From contig JACOST010000002.1 in the NCBI GenBank assembly GCA_016178705.1, positions 17,028 through 81,027 of the forward strand: DNA of 64,000 bases, in the 5' to 3' direction. A model generated the notes under the pieces. That model made no database searches. It saw only the letters and a list, made by a program, of their open reading frames with translations, and was not told where the DNA came from. This stretch comes from Deltaproteobacteria bacterium (lineage in GTDB: Bacteria; Desulfobacterota; Binatia; HRBIN30; JACQVA1). Positions 54,784-63,190 of the stretch are shown here, piece by piece; positions within the stretch are counted from its first letter, which is position 1, and each line of letters starts with the position of its first letter. Made by a program: the position numbers and the translations under genes.

Positions 54784-55530
54784 ATGATCGAAGTCCGCAA
54801 CCTCACAAAGAGGTATGGTGACATCACCGCGATCGACGACGTGTCATTCGTGGCACAGACTGGCCAGATCCTTGGCTTTCTGGGCCCCAACGGCGCGGGC
54901 AAGACGACGACGATGCGCGTCATCACCGGCTTTCTGCCCGCGACCGCGGGTACCGTGAAGGTGGCCGGCTTCGACATCTTCGAACAATCCTACGAAGTGC
55001 GGAAGCGGATCGGCTATCTGCCGGAGAACCCGCCGCTCTACTCCGACATGACGGTGACCGGCTATCTGCAGTTCGTCGGACGGATCAAAGGCATCGCCAA
55101 GCGCGAGCTGCCCGCGGCGGTCGATCGCGCGCTGCAGGTGTGCGGTCTGACCGAAGTCGCGCGACGCTTGGCGGGTCATCTCTCGAAGGGCTATCGGCAG
55201 CGCGTCGGCTTGGCGCAAGCGCTGATTCACAACCCGACGGTGTTGGTGCTCGACGAACCGACCATCGGACTCGATCCCCGACAGATCATCGACATTCGCA
55301 CGTTGATCCGCGAACTCGCTCGCGACCGCACAGTAATCTTGTCGACGCACATCTTGCCCGAAGTCTCACAGATCTGTGAGAAGGTCGTGATCATCAACCG
55401 CGGCCGGATCGTGCTCGAAGACACCATGGAAAACCTGACACGCGGCGCGTCGCTCGAAGAAGTGTTCCTGCGAGCCGTGAGCACCGACACCGCTGCGAGT
55501 GCCACGCCCTCCGCGGAGGCGACCGCGTGA
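54784..55530 (+). CDS. ABC transporter ATP-binding protein, GldA-like
   Basis: The protein is 248 aa from the ATG at 54784. Walker A GPNGAGKTT, signature LSKGYRQRVGLAQAL, Walker B VLVLDEPTIGLDP and the switch His in LSTHILPEV are complete. It resembles the ATPase of gliding-type/multidrug ABC-2 exporters. Its stop overlaps the GTG of the permease (GTGA), and two auxiliary genes follow, so the four make one operon, divergent from polA. Confidence 0.93.
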   Translation: MIEVRNLTKRYGDITAIDDVSFVAQTGQILGFLGPNGAGKTTTMRVITGFLPATAGTVKVAGFDIFEQSYEVRKRIGYLPENPPLYSDMTVTGYLQFVGRIKGIAKRELPAAVDRALQVCGLTEVARRLAGHLSKGYRQRVGLAQALIHNPTVLVLDEPTIGLDPRQIIDIRTLIRELARDRTVILSTHILPEVSQICEKVVIINRGRIVLEDTMENLTRGASLEEVFLRAVSTDTAASATPSAEATA

Positions 55531-56300
55531 AAAATATTCTGACCATCGCCGCCAAGGAGCTGCGCTCGTACTTCGTGTCACCGGTCGCGTACGTGGTGCT
55601 GACCGGTTTTCTCCTGCTTGGCGGGTGGTTCTTCTTCAATCTGCTGGCGCGCTTCAACTTCCTGCTCAGCCTCTACACCAGCATGAAGAACCCCGAAGCG
55701 GTGACGCGACTCAACCTCAACGACTTCGTCATCGCCCCGTTGCTGCACAATCTCTCGGTGGTGCTGGTGATCCTGGTGCCGGTGATTACCATGCGCAGCT
55801 TCGCCGAAGAGAAGCGCAGCGGCACTTACGAGCTGTTGATGACCTCGCCGCTGTCGATCACCGCCATCGTATTCGGAAAGTTCCTCGGCGCCTTTGTGTT
55901 CGCGCTGATCATGGTGCTGCTCACCGGCGTCTATCCGCTGATCCTGCTGCTCTACGGCAACCCGGAGATCGGCATCATCGCGTCGGGCTATCTCGGGCTG
56001 TTGCTGCTGGCAACCGCGTTCATCTCCGTCGGGCTGCTGACCTCGTCGTTCACCGAGAACCAAATCATCGCCGCCGTCAGTTGTCTGGTCACCCTGCTGT
56101 TGCTCTACATCATCTCGTGGCCGGCCGACACATCGGGTGAGGTGATGGGCGCGGTGCTGCGCTACCTCTCGCTGACTGAGCACTTCGGCGAGATGGTCAA
56201 AGGCGTGATCGATACCAAGGATGTGACGTACTTCCTCAGCGTGATCGTCCTGTCGCTCTTCCTCGCCCATCGTTCCGTCGAGTCGATCCGCTGGAGATAG
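55527..56300 (+). CDS. ABC-2 type permease, GldF-like
   Basis: The protein is 257 aa with about six membrane helices. It starts KNILTIAAKELRSYFVSPVA, and the EEKRSGTYELLMTSPLS segment is the hallmark of the ABC-2/GldF permease family. The GTG start overlaps the ATPase stop. It pairs with GldA-like and GldG-like partners, an arrangement also widespread in non-gliding bacteria; the exported substrate is unknown. Confidence 0.9.
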   Translation: MKNILTIAAKELRSYFVSPVAYVVLTGFLLLGGWFFFNLLARFNFLLSLYTSMKNPEAVTRLNLNDFVIAPLLHNLSVVLVILVPVITMRSFAEEKRSGTYELLMTSPLSITAIVFGKFLGAFVFALIMVLLTGVYPLILLLYGNPEIGIIASGYLGLLLLATAFISVGLLTSSFTENQIIAAVSCLVTLLLLYIISWPADTSGEVMGAVLRYLSLTEHFGEMVKGVIDTKDVTYFLSVIVLSLFLAHRSVESIRWR

Positions 56301-56302
56301 TC

Positions 56303-57853
56303 GTGCGGCGTTCCAACGGACTCCTCGGTCTGATCGGCATCATCCTGCTGTTGTTCGCGGGGGTGGCGGCTTTTCTGACGCGCGGCCGCAGCCCGTTCGA
56401 CTTGCTCTACATCGGCTCGCACGGGTTGGTCGGGCTGTTCGCCTTGATCGCCTACTTGAGCTCCGGCCTCGATAACCTGCGCGAGTTCGTCGGCGAACGC
56501 TCGACCAAGTACGGGGCCAACACCATCGTGTCGTCGCTGCTGTTCATCGTCATCCTCGTCGCGGTGAATTACATCCTGGCGCGCAACCACCACAAATTCG
56601 ATCTCACCGAGGCGCACGTGTTCAGCTTGTCGCCGCAGTCGATCAGCGTGGTGAAGAATCTGCAGAACGATCTCGCTATTCAAGCCTTCGTTGAAGGCGG
56701 CATCAATCCCGAATTGCGAGACTTGCTCACCAGCTATGCGGACCAATCGTCGAAGATCAAGTTCGAAATGATCGATCCCGATCGCCAGCCGGAGCAAGCG
56801 GAGAAGTACAAGGTCAGTGCCTACAATACGATCCGACTCGAGTACGGCAACGAGACCACGACGATCTCGCAGCCCAACGAGGAGAACCTCACCAACGCGA
56901 TCATCAAGGTCACCCGCACGACGCACAAGACCGTGTGCATGATCGAAGGGCACGGCGAACCGGACATCGACAACGCGGAAGATGCCAAGGGCTTCTCCGC
57001 GTTGAAGGCCGATCTGGCGAACGAGAACTACGAAGTCACCAAGACGCTGCTGGCAACCATCGACAAGATGCCGGACGACTGCTCCGTGGTCGTAGTGGTC
57101 GCCACGGCGCGGCCGTACACCGACCATGAGATCGACGCGATCGGCGCCTACCTCAAGAAGGGTGGCCGCGTACTGTTCATGATTCCCCCGCGCATCAACA
57201 ATCAGTTCGCCGCGCTGCTCGGCGAATGGGGCCTGAAGCTCGGCAACGATGTCGTTGTCGATCAAGTGGTGCGCTTGTTCCAAGGTCCTGCCCTCGGTCT
57301 CGCACCGCTCGCCAACACCTACGCGGCGCATGACATCACCAAGGACTTCAAGCAGCGCACGATCTTCCCGATGGCCCGCTCGGTGCAGATGGACGCCGCC
57401 GGCAAAAAGGGTCTCGTGGTCACTGAGCTGGTGAAGACCAGTCCGTCGAGCTGGGCGGAAAGCGACCTCGAAGCCCTGTTCCAGCGCAGCGAGGCCAGCC
57501 TCGATCCGGCAACCGATCGCAAAGGCCCCGTGTCCGTCGCCGCTGTGGTCGACGGCAAGCTCAAGGAAATGGGCATCGGCGAGGGTGAATCCCGCGTGGC
57601 GGTGTTCGGCAGCGTCGAGTTCGCCGACAACCGCAACATCGAAGGCACGTACTACAATCGCGACCTGTTGCTGAACACGATCGACTGGCTGGTTGGCCAG
57701 AGCGACCTGGTCTCCGTGCGCACCAAGACGATCCGCGCCTCGCGCGTCCAGTTCACGCAAGATCAGGGCACCGTGATTTTCTATCTCTCCGTGTTGGTCA
57801 TCCCCGAACTCCTGCTGATGGCCGGCTTAGTCGTCTGGTGGCGCCGCGAGTAG
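56303..57853 (+). CDS. GldG-family ABC transport auxiliary protein
   Basis: The protein is 516 aa from a GTG at 56303. Several hydrophobic helices lie at the N-terminus (to ~residue 100). A large extracytoplasmic region follows (FDLTEAHVFSLSPQSISVVK, IEGHGEPDIDNAED, TARPYTDHEIDAI, KKGGRVLFMIPPR), typical of GldG/ABC-type auxiliary proteins. A final helix near the C-terminus re-enters the membrane. It starts 2 bases after the permease. Probable role is coupling of the exporter to an extracytoplasmic substrate. Confidence 0.88.
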   Translation: MRRSNGLLGLIGIILLLFAGVAAFLTRGRSPFDLLYIGSHGLVGLFALIAYLSSGLDNLREFVGERSTKYGANTIVSSLLFIVILVAVNYILARNHHKFDLTEAHVFSLSPQSISVVKNLQNDLAIQAFVEGGINPELRDLLTSYADQSSKIKFEMIDPDRQPEQAEKYKVSAYNTIRLEYGNETTTISQPNEENLTNAIIKVTRTTHKTVCMIEGHGEPDIDNAEDAKGFSALKADLANENYEVTKTLLATIDKMPDDCSVVVVVATARPYTDHEIDAIGAYLKKGGRVLFMIPPRINNQFAALLGEWGLKLGNDVVVDQVVRLFQGPALGLAPLANTYAAHDITKDFKQRTIFPMARSVQMDAAGKKGLVVTELVKTSPSSWAESDLEALFQRSEASLDPATDRKGPVSVAAVVDGKLKEMGIGEGESRVAVFGSVEFADNRNIEGTYYNRDLLLNTIDWLVGQSDLVSVRTKTIRASRVQFTQDQGTVIFYLSVLVIPELLLMAGLVVWWRRE

Positions 57854-57878
57854 CGGCCCGCCCACACGGCGCGCGGCC

Positions 57879-59333
57879 ATGCGCTTTCGCACCACGCTGA
57901 TCCTTCTCCTCGTCGCCGCCGGACTCGGCGCCTACGTGTACTTCGTCGAATTCGAAAAGGCGGCACAGGAAGCGAAGAAGAAGACAGTCTTCGAGTTCAA
58001 AGCGGACGATGCCACCGCAGTCAGCCTCACCTATTTCGATCACGCCATTGAGCTGACGAAGAGCGACGCCGGTTGGCGAATCACCAAGCCGATCGACGTG
58101 GCAGCCGACGACACCGCGGCCAAAAATCTCGTCACCGCGATCGCCGAGTGCGAACTGAAGAAGGAACTCGAAAATCCCCAGACCGATCTCTCCGTCTACG
58201 CCCTCGACAAACCGTTCGTCACCGTCAAGGTCAAGCTGAAGGACAAGGACTTACCCGCCATTCTGGTCGGCAAGAACACTCCCGTCGGTTTTTTCACCTA
58301 CATCAGCCGCGACGACGACAAGAAGGTTCTGTTGACCAGCTCCGCTTTCCGCTCGGGGATGGACAAGCAGGTCAAGGATCTCCGCGACAAGGCCATCCTC
58401 GCGTTCGCCGACGACGACGTGCGCAAAGTCTCGATCGTCAGCGAGCATCAGAATCTCCAACTCGCGAAGAAAGACGACACGTGGACGATCGAGCGGCCCG
58501 CCACCTACCCGGCTGATCCGGCGACGATCCGCACCTTGCTCTCGACGTTGAAGTCGATGCGCGCGGTCGATTTTCCGACCGAGAGCGCCGAGGATCTCGC
58601 GGCCTACGGCCTCGACACGCCGCGCCTGGTGGTCGCGCTCACGTTGGCGAAGAACGACAGCGAAATCGCCTTGCTCGTCGGCAAGGAGAACGACAAGAAG
58701 GAGATCTTCGTCAAGGCGAGCACGCGGCCGACGATCTACACCGTCAGCGAGTGGGTGTTCAAAGATCTCAACAAGGAGCTGAAGGACTTCCGCGACAAGA
58801 CCGTACTCGCTTTCGACAAGGATGCCGTACGCGCCGTCGACATCAAGCGCGCTGACGGCGCCGTGATCAAGCTCGCGCGTGGCGACGACCAGAAGTGGCG
58901 AGTCGACGGTGCCGCTGACGCCAAGCCGTTGGAGACGGCGATCACGCAGTACCTCAGCGACCTACACGACCTGAAGGGTTTCGACATTGTAGCCGACAAG
59001 CCCGGTAATCGGGCCGACTTCGGGCTCGAACCACCGCTGCTCTCGATTGCGCTGCGCGGCGCCAACGATGCCGCGCTGGGCGGCGTCCTGATCGGCCGGC
59101 GCCAACCGGAACCGAACAAGTCCGAGTACACTGCGATGGCGCAGGGCACCGACACGGTCTTCTTGGTGCGCGACTACGTCTTCACGCGGCTCGACAAGCA
59201 GCAGAAAGACTTCATCGAGCAGCCGACACCGGTCACCTCGCCCTCACCCGCTCTCCAAACTCAAGAGCACGAAGAAGACGACGACGAAGGCGAACCGCCC
59301 GCCGCTGACGAACACTTCGGGGCTGAAGACTGA
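57879..59333 (+). CDS. DUF4340-domain protein, partner of the Gld-like exporter
   Basis: The protein is 484 aa. A single N-terminal helix (residues 6-24) anchors a large extracytoplasmic part built of repeated beta-rich modules: GWRITKPIDVAADD, TWTIERPATYPADP and KWRVDGAADAKPL recur with YALDKP, YGLDTPR and FGLEPP. DUF4340 proteins accompany GldG-like genes in many genomes. The C-terminal ~30 residues are Glu/Asp-rich. It lies 25 bases after the GldG-like gene. Confidence 0.88.
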   Translation: MRFRTTLILLLVAAGLGAYVYFVEFEKAAQEAKKKTVFEFKADDATAVSLTYFDHAIELTKSDAGWRITKPIDVAADDTAAKNLVTAIAECELKKELENPQTDLSVYALDKPFVTVKVKLKDKDLPAILVGKNTPVGFFTYISRDDDKKVLLTSSAFRSGMDKQVKDLRDKAILAFADDDVRKVSIVSEHQNLQLAKKDDTWTIERPATYPADPATIRTLLSTLKSMRAVDFPTESAEDLAAYGLDTPRLVVALTLAKNDSEIALLVGKENDKKEIFVKASTRPTIYTVSEWVFKDLNKELKDFRDKTVLAFDKDAVRAVDIKRADGAVIKLARGDDQKWRVDGAADAKPLETAITQYLSDLHDLKGFDIVADKPGNRADFGLEPPLLSIALRGANDAALGGVLIGRRQPEPNKSEYTAMAQGTDTVFLVRDYVFTRLDKQQKDFIEQPTPVTSPSPALQTQEHEEDDDEGEPPAADEHFGAED

Positions 59334-59334
59334 A

Positions 59335-59368
59335 GTCGTGAGTCGTGGCTCGTGACTCGTGAGTCTCA
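59335..59368. repeat. Short GTCGTGAGTC-type tandem/inverted repeat
   Basis: GTCGTGAGTCGTGGCTCGTG is followed by ACTCGTGAGTC. The unit (G/C)TCGTGA recurs four times and includes a partial palindrome. It occupies the whole 32-bp gap between the convergent DUF4340 and hisC genes. There is no U-run, so it is not an obvious terminator. Confidence 0.6.
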
Positions 59369-60427
59369 CACGAGCAGCGGCTTCAGCGCAACCAGCAGCG
59401 CCTCGCATTCTTCATCCGTGCCGACCGTGATGCGTAGGGCATCGCGCAGGTCGGGGGTATCAAAGTAGCGCACCAGCACACCCTGCTCCTTCAGCGCGCG
59501 CTGGATGTCACCCATGTTGCGTCCCGGCCGCCGCGCCAGAATGAAATTGGCCTGACTCGGTAACACCTGCAGACCGAGCGCGCGCAGGCGCTCGCTCAGG
59601 GCCGCGCGAGTCGTGCGGATACGCGTGACGTTGCGCTGCATCCACGCGAGGTCTTCGAGCGCCGCCGTCGCGGCGACCAAACTCAACCGGCTCAGGTTGT
59701 ACGAGTCCTTCACCTTGTTCAGCTCTTCAATGACCGCAGCGCTGCCGAACCCAAGCCCGATGCGCATGCCGGCCAGCGAGAACGACTTCGAGAACGTCCG
59801 CAGCACGACGACGTTCGGACAGCGTTGCACGAGTGGCAGCGCGGTGGCGTCGGCAAAGTCCACGTACGCTTCGTCCACCACCAACAAGCCGGACAACGCT
59901 CGCGCCAACTCTTCGATGACCGCCACCGGGGTCACGGTTCCCGACGGCGCGTTGGGATTGCAGACGAAGGTCACCCGGCCATCGAGCTGACGCAGCGCGG
60001 CGACGGGCAGCGTGAAGTCGGCGGGAAACGGCACGTGCGCCGCCTCGGCATCCTGAATGGCGACCAACGTGTCGTAGAGGCTATACGTCGGCATCGGGTA
60101 CACGACGCGATCGCCGGCGCTGGCGCACGCGCGCACGATTAGCGCGAGCAAATCGTCCGAACCGTTGCCGGCGATGATCTGCTCCGGTGCGAAGCCATAG
60201 ACCTCACCGGCCTTGCGGCGCAGTTCGGTGGCGACCGGGTCGGGGTAGAGCCGCAGATCGTCGATCACCGCGGCGCGCACCGCCTCGATCACACGCGGCG
60301 ACGGCGGGTAGGGATTCTCGTTGGTGTTCAACTTCACGTAGCGGCGATCGCGCGGCTGCTCGCCCGGCACGTAGCCGTGCAGCGCGCGAATGCCGGGGCG
60401 AACGAACCGCTGGGCGTCTCCTCTCAT
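59366..60427 (-). CDS. hisC: Histidinol-phosphate aminotransferase
   Basis: The protein is 353 aa, a normal HisC length. Visible are KLNTNENPYPPSP, GNGSDDLLALIVRA, NPNAPSGT, VVDEAYVDF, the PLP lysine in RTFSKSFSLAGMRIG, and the C-terminal LRITVGTDEECE. It transaminates imidazole-acetol phosphate with glutamate. There are no other his genes here, so it is an unlinked copy or one that also serves aromatic amino acids. It is followed at its 5' side by a repeat-rich region. Confidence 0.93.
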   Translation of the reverse strand: MRGDAQRFVRPGIRALHGYVPGEQPRDRRYVKLNTNENPYPPSPRVIEAVRAAVIDDLRLYPDPVATELRRKAGEVYGFAPEQIIAGNGSDDLLALIVRACASAGDRVVYPMPTYSLYDTLVAIQDAEAAHVPFPADFTLPVAALRQLDGRVTFVCNPNAPSGTVTPVAVIEELARALSGLLVVDEAYVDFADATALPLVQRCPNVVVLRTFSKSFSLAGMRIGLGFGSAAVIEELNKVKDSYNLSRLSLVAATAALEDLAWMQRNVTRIRTTRAALSERLRALGLQVLPSQANFILARRPGRNMGDIQRALKEQGVLVRYFDTPDLRDALRITVGTDEECEALLVALKPLLV

Positions 60428-60494
60428 GGCGGCTCTGTGTACCTATCTTTCCACGCGTCTGCCAGCGTCGCGATTCGACGAGCGGAAAAAGGAC

Positions 60495-60818
60495 TTCACT
60501 ACAGAGGCACCGAGTCACAGAGAAGGCCACCAAAATGCTCTGAACTAACCCCAATGTGACAACAGATCGGTGGGCAAATCTGGGAGGGCGAGCCTTCCGC
60601 CGAGCCGCTGGCGCGGCGATGGTGCGGCGGCTCGGCGGAAGCCTCGCCCTCCCAAAACCTCATTCTCGATGACGTTAGGAATGGCACATTGATGCGTTGC
60701 CTGAGCGCGCAACTGGTGCGAGCAAACGTGACCCTAGCGCAATGTTTTGTCACATCAGGCAACCGTTAGGATCGCCTCCCTCATCGACCCTCTCAGCGCC
60801 TCCGCGTCTCTGTGGTGA
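60495..60818. repeat. Intergenic inverted-repeat element, copy C, with insert
   Basis: The left arm starts TTCACTACAGAGGCACCGAG; the right arm is the imperfect reverse complement ending TCTCTGTGGTGA. The internal sequence is much longer than in copies A, B and D because it carries further inverted repeats, suggesting one element inserted within another. Confidence 0.65.
60581..60654. repeat. Long near-perfect GC-rich hairpin
   Basis: The arm beginning TGGGAGGGCGAG at 60581 is repeated in reverse complement, ending CTCGCCCTCCCA at 60654, with one mismatch over about 28 pairs. Similar GGGAGGGCGAGGC hairpins recur in environmental genomes (recollection). There is no coding potential. Confidence 0.85.
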
Positions 60819-60829
60819 TGCTTCTTCTC

Positions 60830-61663
60830 TCAGACCTGAAACTGTTCGTCGAACAGCGCCTGGTTGCGGCCGTAGATCTGTTGACCGCCGGCGACGTAGA
60901 GCACTTCGCCGGTGATGAAGCCGGCTGCCGGTGAGGCGAGGAAGACGACCGCGTACGCAACTTCCTCACGCGTCCCGAAGCGCGGGATGGGCAAGCCTTC
61001 GCACATCTTGTCGATCGCGGGATCGTACGTCTGCTTGAACGCTTCGGTTTGAATCGGACCGGGGGCGACGCAGTTGAGACGGATCTTCGGCCCCCATTCG
61101 ATCGCGAGAGTTTTCGTCAGTTCGAGCACCCCGGCGCGTGCCGCCCCCGTGTGCGCGATGCCGGGAAAGCCGCGGCCGGTGACGGCGGTGATGTTGATGA
61201 TGCTGCCGCCCTGCCCCGCCAGCATCTGTGCGCCGAACACTTGCGTCATGTTCCACGTGCCGGTCAGGTTGGTTTCGATCACCGCGCTCCAACCTTTCGG
61301 CGAGAAGTCGCGAGCGGCTTGTGCGAACTGACCGCCGGCATTGTTGATCAAGATATCGATTGCACCGAAACGCTGCTGCGCCTGCTCCGCGAGCGCCTCG
61401 ACCGCGGCGCGTTCGCGGATGTTGACGACACAGGTCTCGACGCGGCGGCCCGTCGTTGCGCGAATCTCCGCCGCGGCGGCATCGAGGACCTCGATGCGAC
61501 GCGCCGCTAGCATCAAGTCCGCACCGGCTTCGGCGAGCGTCTGCGCGATCACACGCCCAAGACCAGTCCCGCCGCCAGTCACCAACGCCACCTGCCCCTT
61601 GAGCAGATCGGGCACGAACACCCGCTTCGGGATCGGTGGAGTTTCAACTAAGCCCGCGCGCAT
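60830..61663 (-). CDS. SDR oxidoreductase resembling peroxisomal trans-2-enoyl-CoA reductase (PECR)
   Basis: The protein is 277 aa. The NADP motif TGGGTGLGR and the NNAG motif (INNAGGQ) are present. The usual catalytic YxxxK is replaced: GIAHTGAARAGVLELTKTLA has His/Thr where Tyr is expected and no Lys at the +4 position. The same HxGAARAGV pattern occurs in PECR-type enoyl-CoA reductases, which supports an acyl-CoA role beside the acyl-CoA dehydrogenase. The ATG at 61663 gives full length. Confidence 0.83.
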   Translation of the reverse strand: MRAGLVETPPIPKRVFVPDLLKGQVALVTGGGTGLGRVIAQTLAEAGADLMLAARRIEVLDAAAAEIRATTGRRVETCVVNIRERAAVEALAEQAQQRFGAIDILINNAGGQFAQAARDFSPKGWSAVIETNLTGTWNMTQVFGAQMLAGQGGSIINITAVTGRGFPGIAHTGAARAGVLELTKTLAIEWGPKIRLNCVAPGPIQTEAFKQTYDPAIDKMCEGLPIPRFGTREEVAYAVVFLASPAAGFITGEVLYVAGGQQIYGRNQALFDEQFQV

Positions 61664-61704
61664 TCCTCGCTTACCTCATCCGAACGGTTGGGACGAAGAA
61701 AAGA

Positions 61705-61814
61705 ACTCAACGCAAAGTCGCGAAGGCGCAAAGACGCAAGGGGCTCTGAGACATGCACTCTCCTCACAGGAATCTCGCTTTGCGCCTTCGCGTCTTTGCG
61801 ACTTTGCGTTGAAG
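61705..61814. repeat. Intergenic inverted-repeat element, copy D
   Basis: The left arm starts CTCAACGCAAAGTCGCGAAG; the right arm ends in GCGACTTTGCGTTGAAG, its reverse complement over the first ~16 bases. The inner parts contain the shuffled units CGCAAAG and CGCGAAG. The element spans most of the 161-bp gap between the SDR and acyl-CoA dehydrogenase genes. Confidence 0.8.
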
Positions 61815-61824
61815 CAGTTTCCCA

Positions 61825-62979
61825 TCAGCGATCCGAGTATCCGTCCAGCTTGGCGATGATCTGCAGCATCACTTCATCCGCACCGCCGCCGATGCTGAGC
61901 AAGCGGGCGTCGCGCCAGTAGCGCGAGACCAGGAACTCATCCATGTATCCGTAGCCGCCGTGAAACTGCACGCACCAATCGGCGACCTTGCGCGCCAGGC
62001 GTCCGGCGACCAGCTTCGCCATCGAGGTCTCGCGCGTCGATTCTTCGCCGGCCACCATCATGCGCACGCAGTGATAGTTCAGCTGCCGCAGCATCTCGAT
62101 CTCGGTCTGCAACTCGGCGAGCGTGAATTGCACATGCTGCTTCGCCGCCAGCGGCTTGCCAAAAATCTTGCGGTCCTTCGTGTACCGCAGCGTGCGTTCG
62201 AGCATCGCCTGCGCCGCCGCGGCGGCAGAGAGCGACGCCACCATGCGTTCCTTTTGGAACTGTTTCATTTGGTAGATGAAGCCCATGCCTTCATCACCGA
62301 TGCGGTTGGCGACCGGCACGCGGCAGTCTTCGAACAGCAACTCCGCCGTGTCGGACGAGTGATTGCCGACCTTCTCCAACTTCTTGGCGACGCTGAAGCC
62401 GGGCGTGGTGGTTGGCACGACGATCAAGCTGAAGCCATGATGGCCGGCCGACGGATCGGTCTTCACCAGCGTGGTGATGTAGTCCGCCTGCGTGCCGTTG
62501 GTGATGAAGATCTTGCTGCCGTTGATGACGTAGAAGTCGCCATCGCGGCGCGCGCTGGTTTGGATCGCGAACACGTCCGACCCGGCGCACGGCTCGCTGA
62601 CGCCGATCGCACCGACCGCTTCGCCTTTGATCGACGGCACCAGCCAACGCTGCTTGAGCTCTTCGCTTCCGAACTCATGCAGTGCGGGCGTACACATGTC
62701 CGTCTGCACCATGATGGCCATCGGGATGCCGTTGCACTGACACGAGTACCCCGTGGCTTCGCAGTACGCAGCCGTCCACCAGTAATCGAGCCCCGCCCCG
62801 CCATACTTCTCGTCGTAGTTGATGCCGAGCATGCCGAGCTCACCGCAGCGTTTGAAGATCCGATGCGCCGGAAAGATGCGCGCCTTCTCCCACTCATCGA
62901 CGTGCGGGTTGACCTCGTTCTCGAAGAAATCCCGAATGGTTTTTTGAAACGCTCGCTGCTCCTGGCTGTAGTACTCCAT
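61825..62979 (-). CDS. Acyl-CoA dehydrogenase
   Basis: The protein is 384 aa from the ATG at 62979. The flavin/substrate signatures GAIGVSEPCAGSDVFAIQT and GSKIFITNGTQADYI are clear. The central FGKPLAAKQHVQFTLAEL and the C-terminal QFHGGYGYMDEFLVSRYWRD are typical. The late GGGADEV segment replaces the common YEGTNEI. It oxidises an acyl-CoA to the 2-enoyl-CoA; chain-length preference cannot be read. The open frame extends to 63126, but that part is Arg/Pro-rich. Confidence 0.93.
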   Translation of the reverse strand: MEYYSQEQRAFQKTIRDFFENEVNPHVDEWEKARIFPAHRIFKRCGELGMLGINYDEKYGGAGLDYWWTAAYCEATGYSCQCNGIPMAIMVQTDMCTPALHEFGSEELKQRWLVPSIKGEAVGAIGVSEPCAGSDVFAIQTSARRDGDFYVINGSKIFITNGTQADYITTLVKTDPSAGHHGFSLIVVPTTTPGFSVAKKLEKVGNHSSDTAELLFEDCRVPVANRIGDEGMGFIYQMKQFQKERMVASLSAAAAAQAMLERTLRYTKDRKIFGKPLAAKQHVQFTLAELQTEIEMLRQLNYHCVRMMVAGEESTRETSMAKLVAGRLARKVADWCVQFHGGYGYMDEFLVSRYWRDARLLSIGGGADEVMLQIIAKLDGYSDR

Positions 62980-63190
62980 GCGTCGCCTCTGCCTCTTGGC
63001 TGACACACTTCCGGCGAGGTGACAAGGCTGCGAAATGGAGACAGGCGCGCTGCCACGACCTGGAAGACAGTTGCGCGGCGAAAGGGGGCCAGCGTCGAGT
63101 GTAGCGGCGTGCTTACGGCTCGGCACTTAGCGGGCGCACTGGTCTTTTGAGAGACACAACGAAGATCATGCAAGTCCGTTCGAGCGATGG

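Larger units (their letters stand above)
60428..60829. other. 402-bp gene-free region filled by nested repeats
   Basis: There is no gene. The stretch is almost wholly a repeat structure: an outer inverted repeat (60495-60818), a 9-bp inverted pair ATGTGACAA/TTGTCACAT near 60554 and 60748, and a long GC-rich hairpin (60581-60654). Confidence 0.7.

Noticed and set aside
56162..57760. 532-aa minus-strand ORF opposite the GldG-like gene
   Set aside because: Antisense shadow with Asp/Arg/Val-rich composition and no start context.
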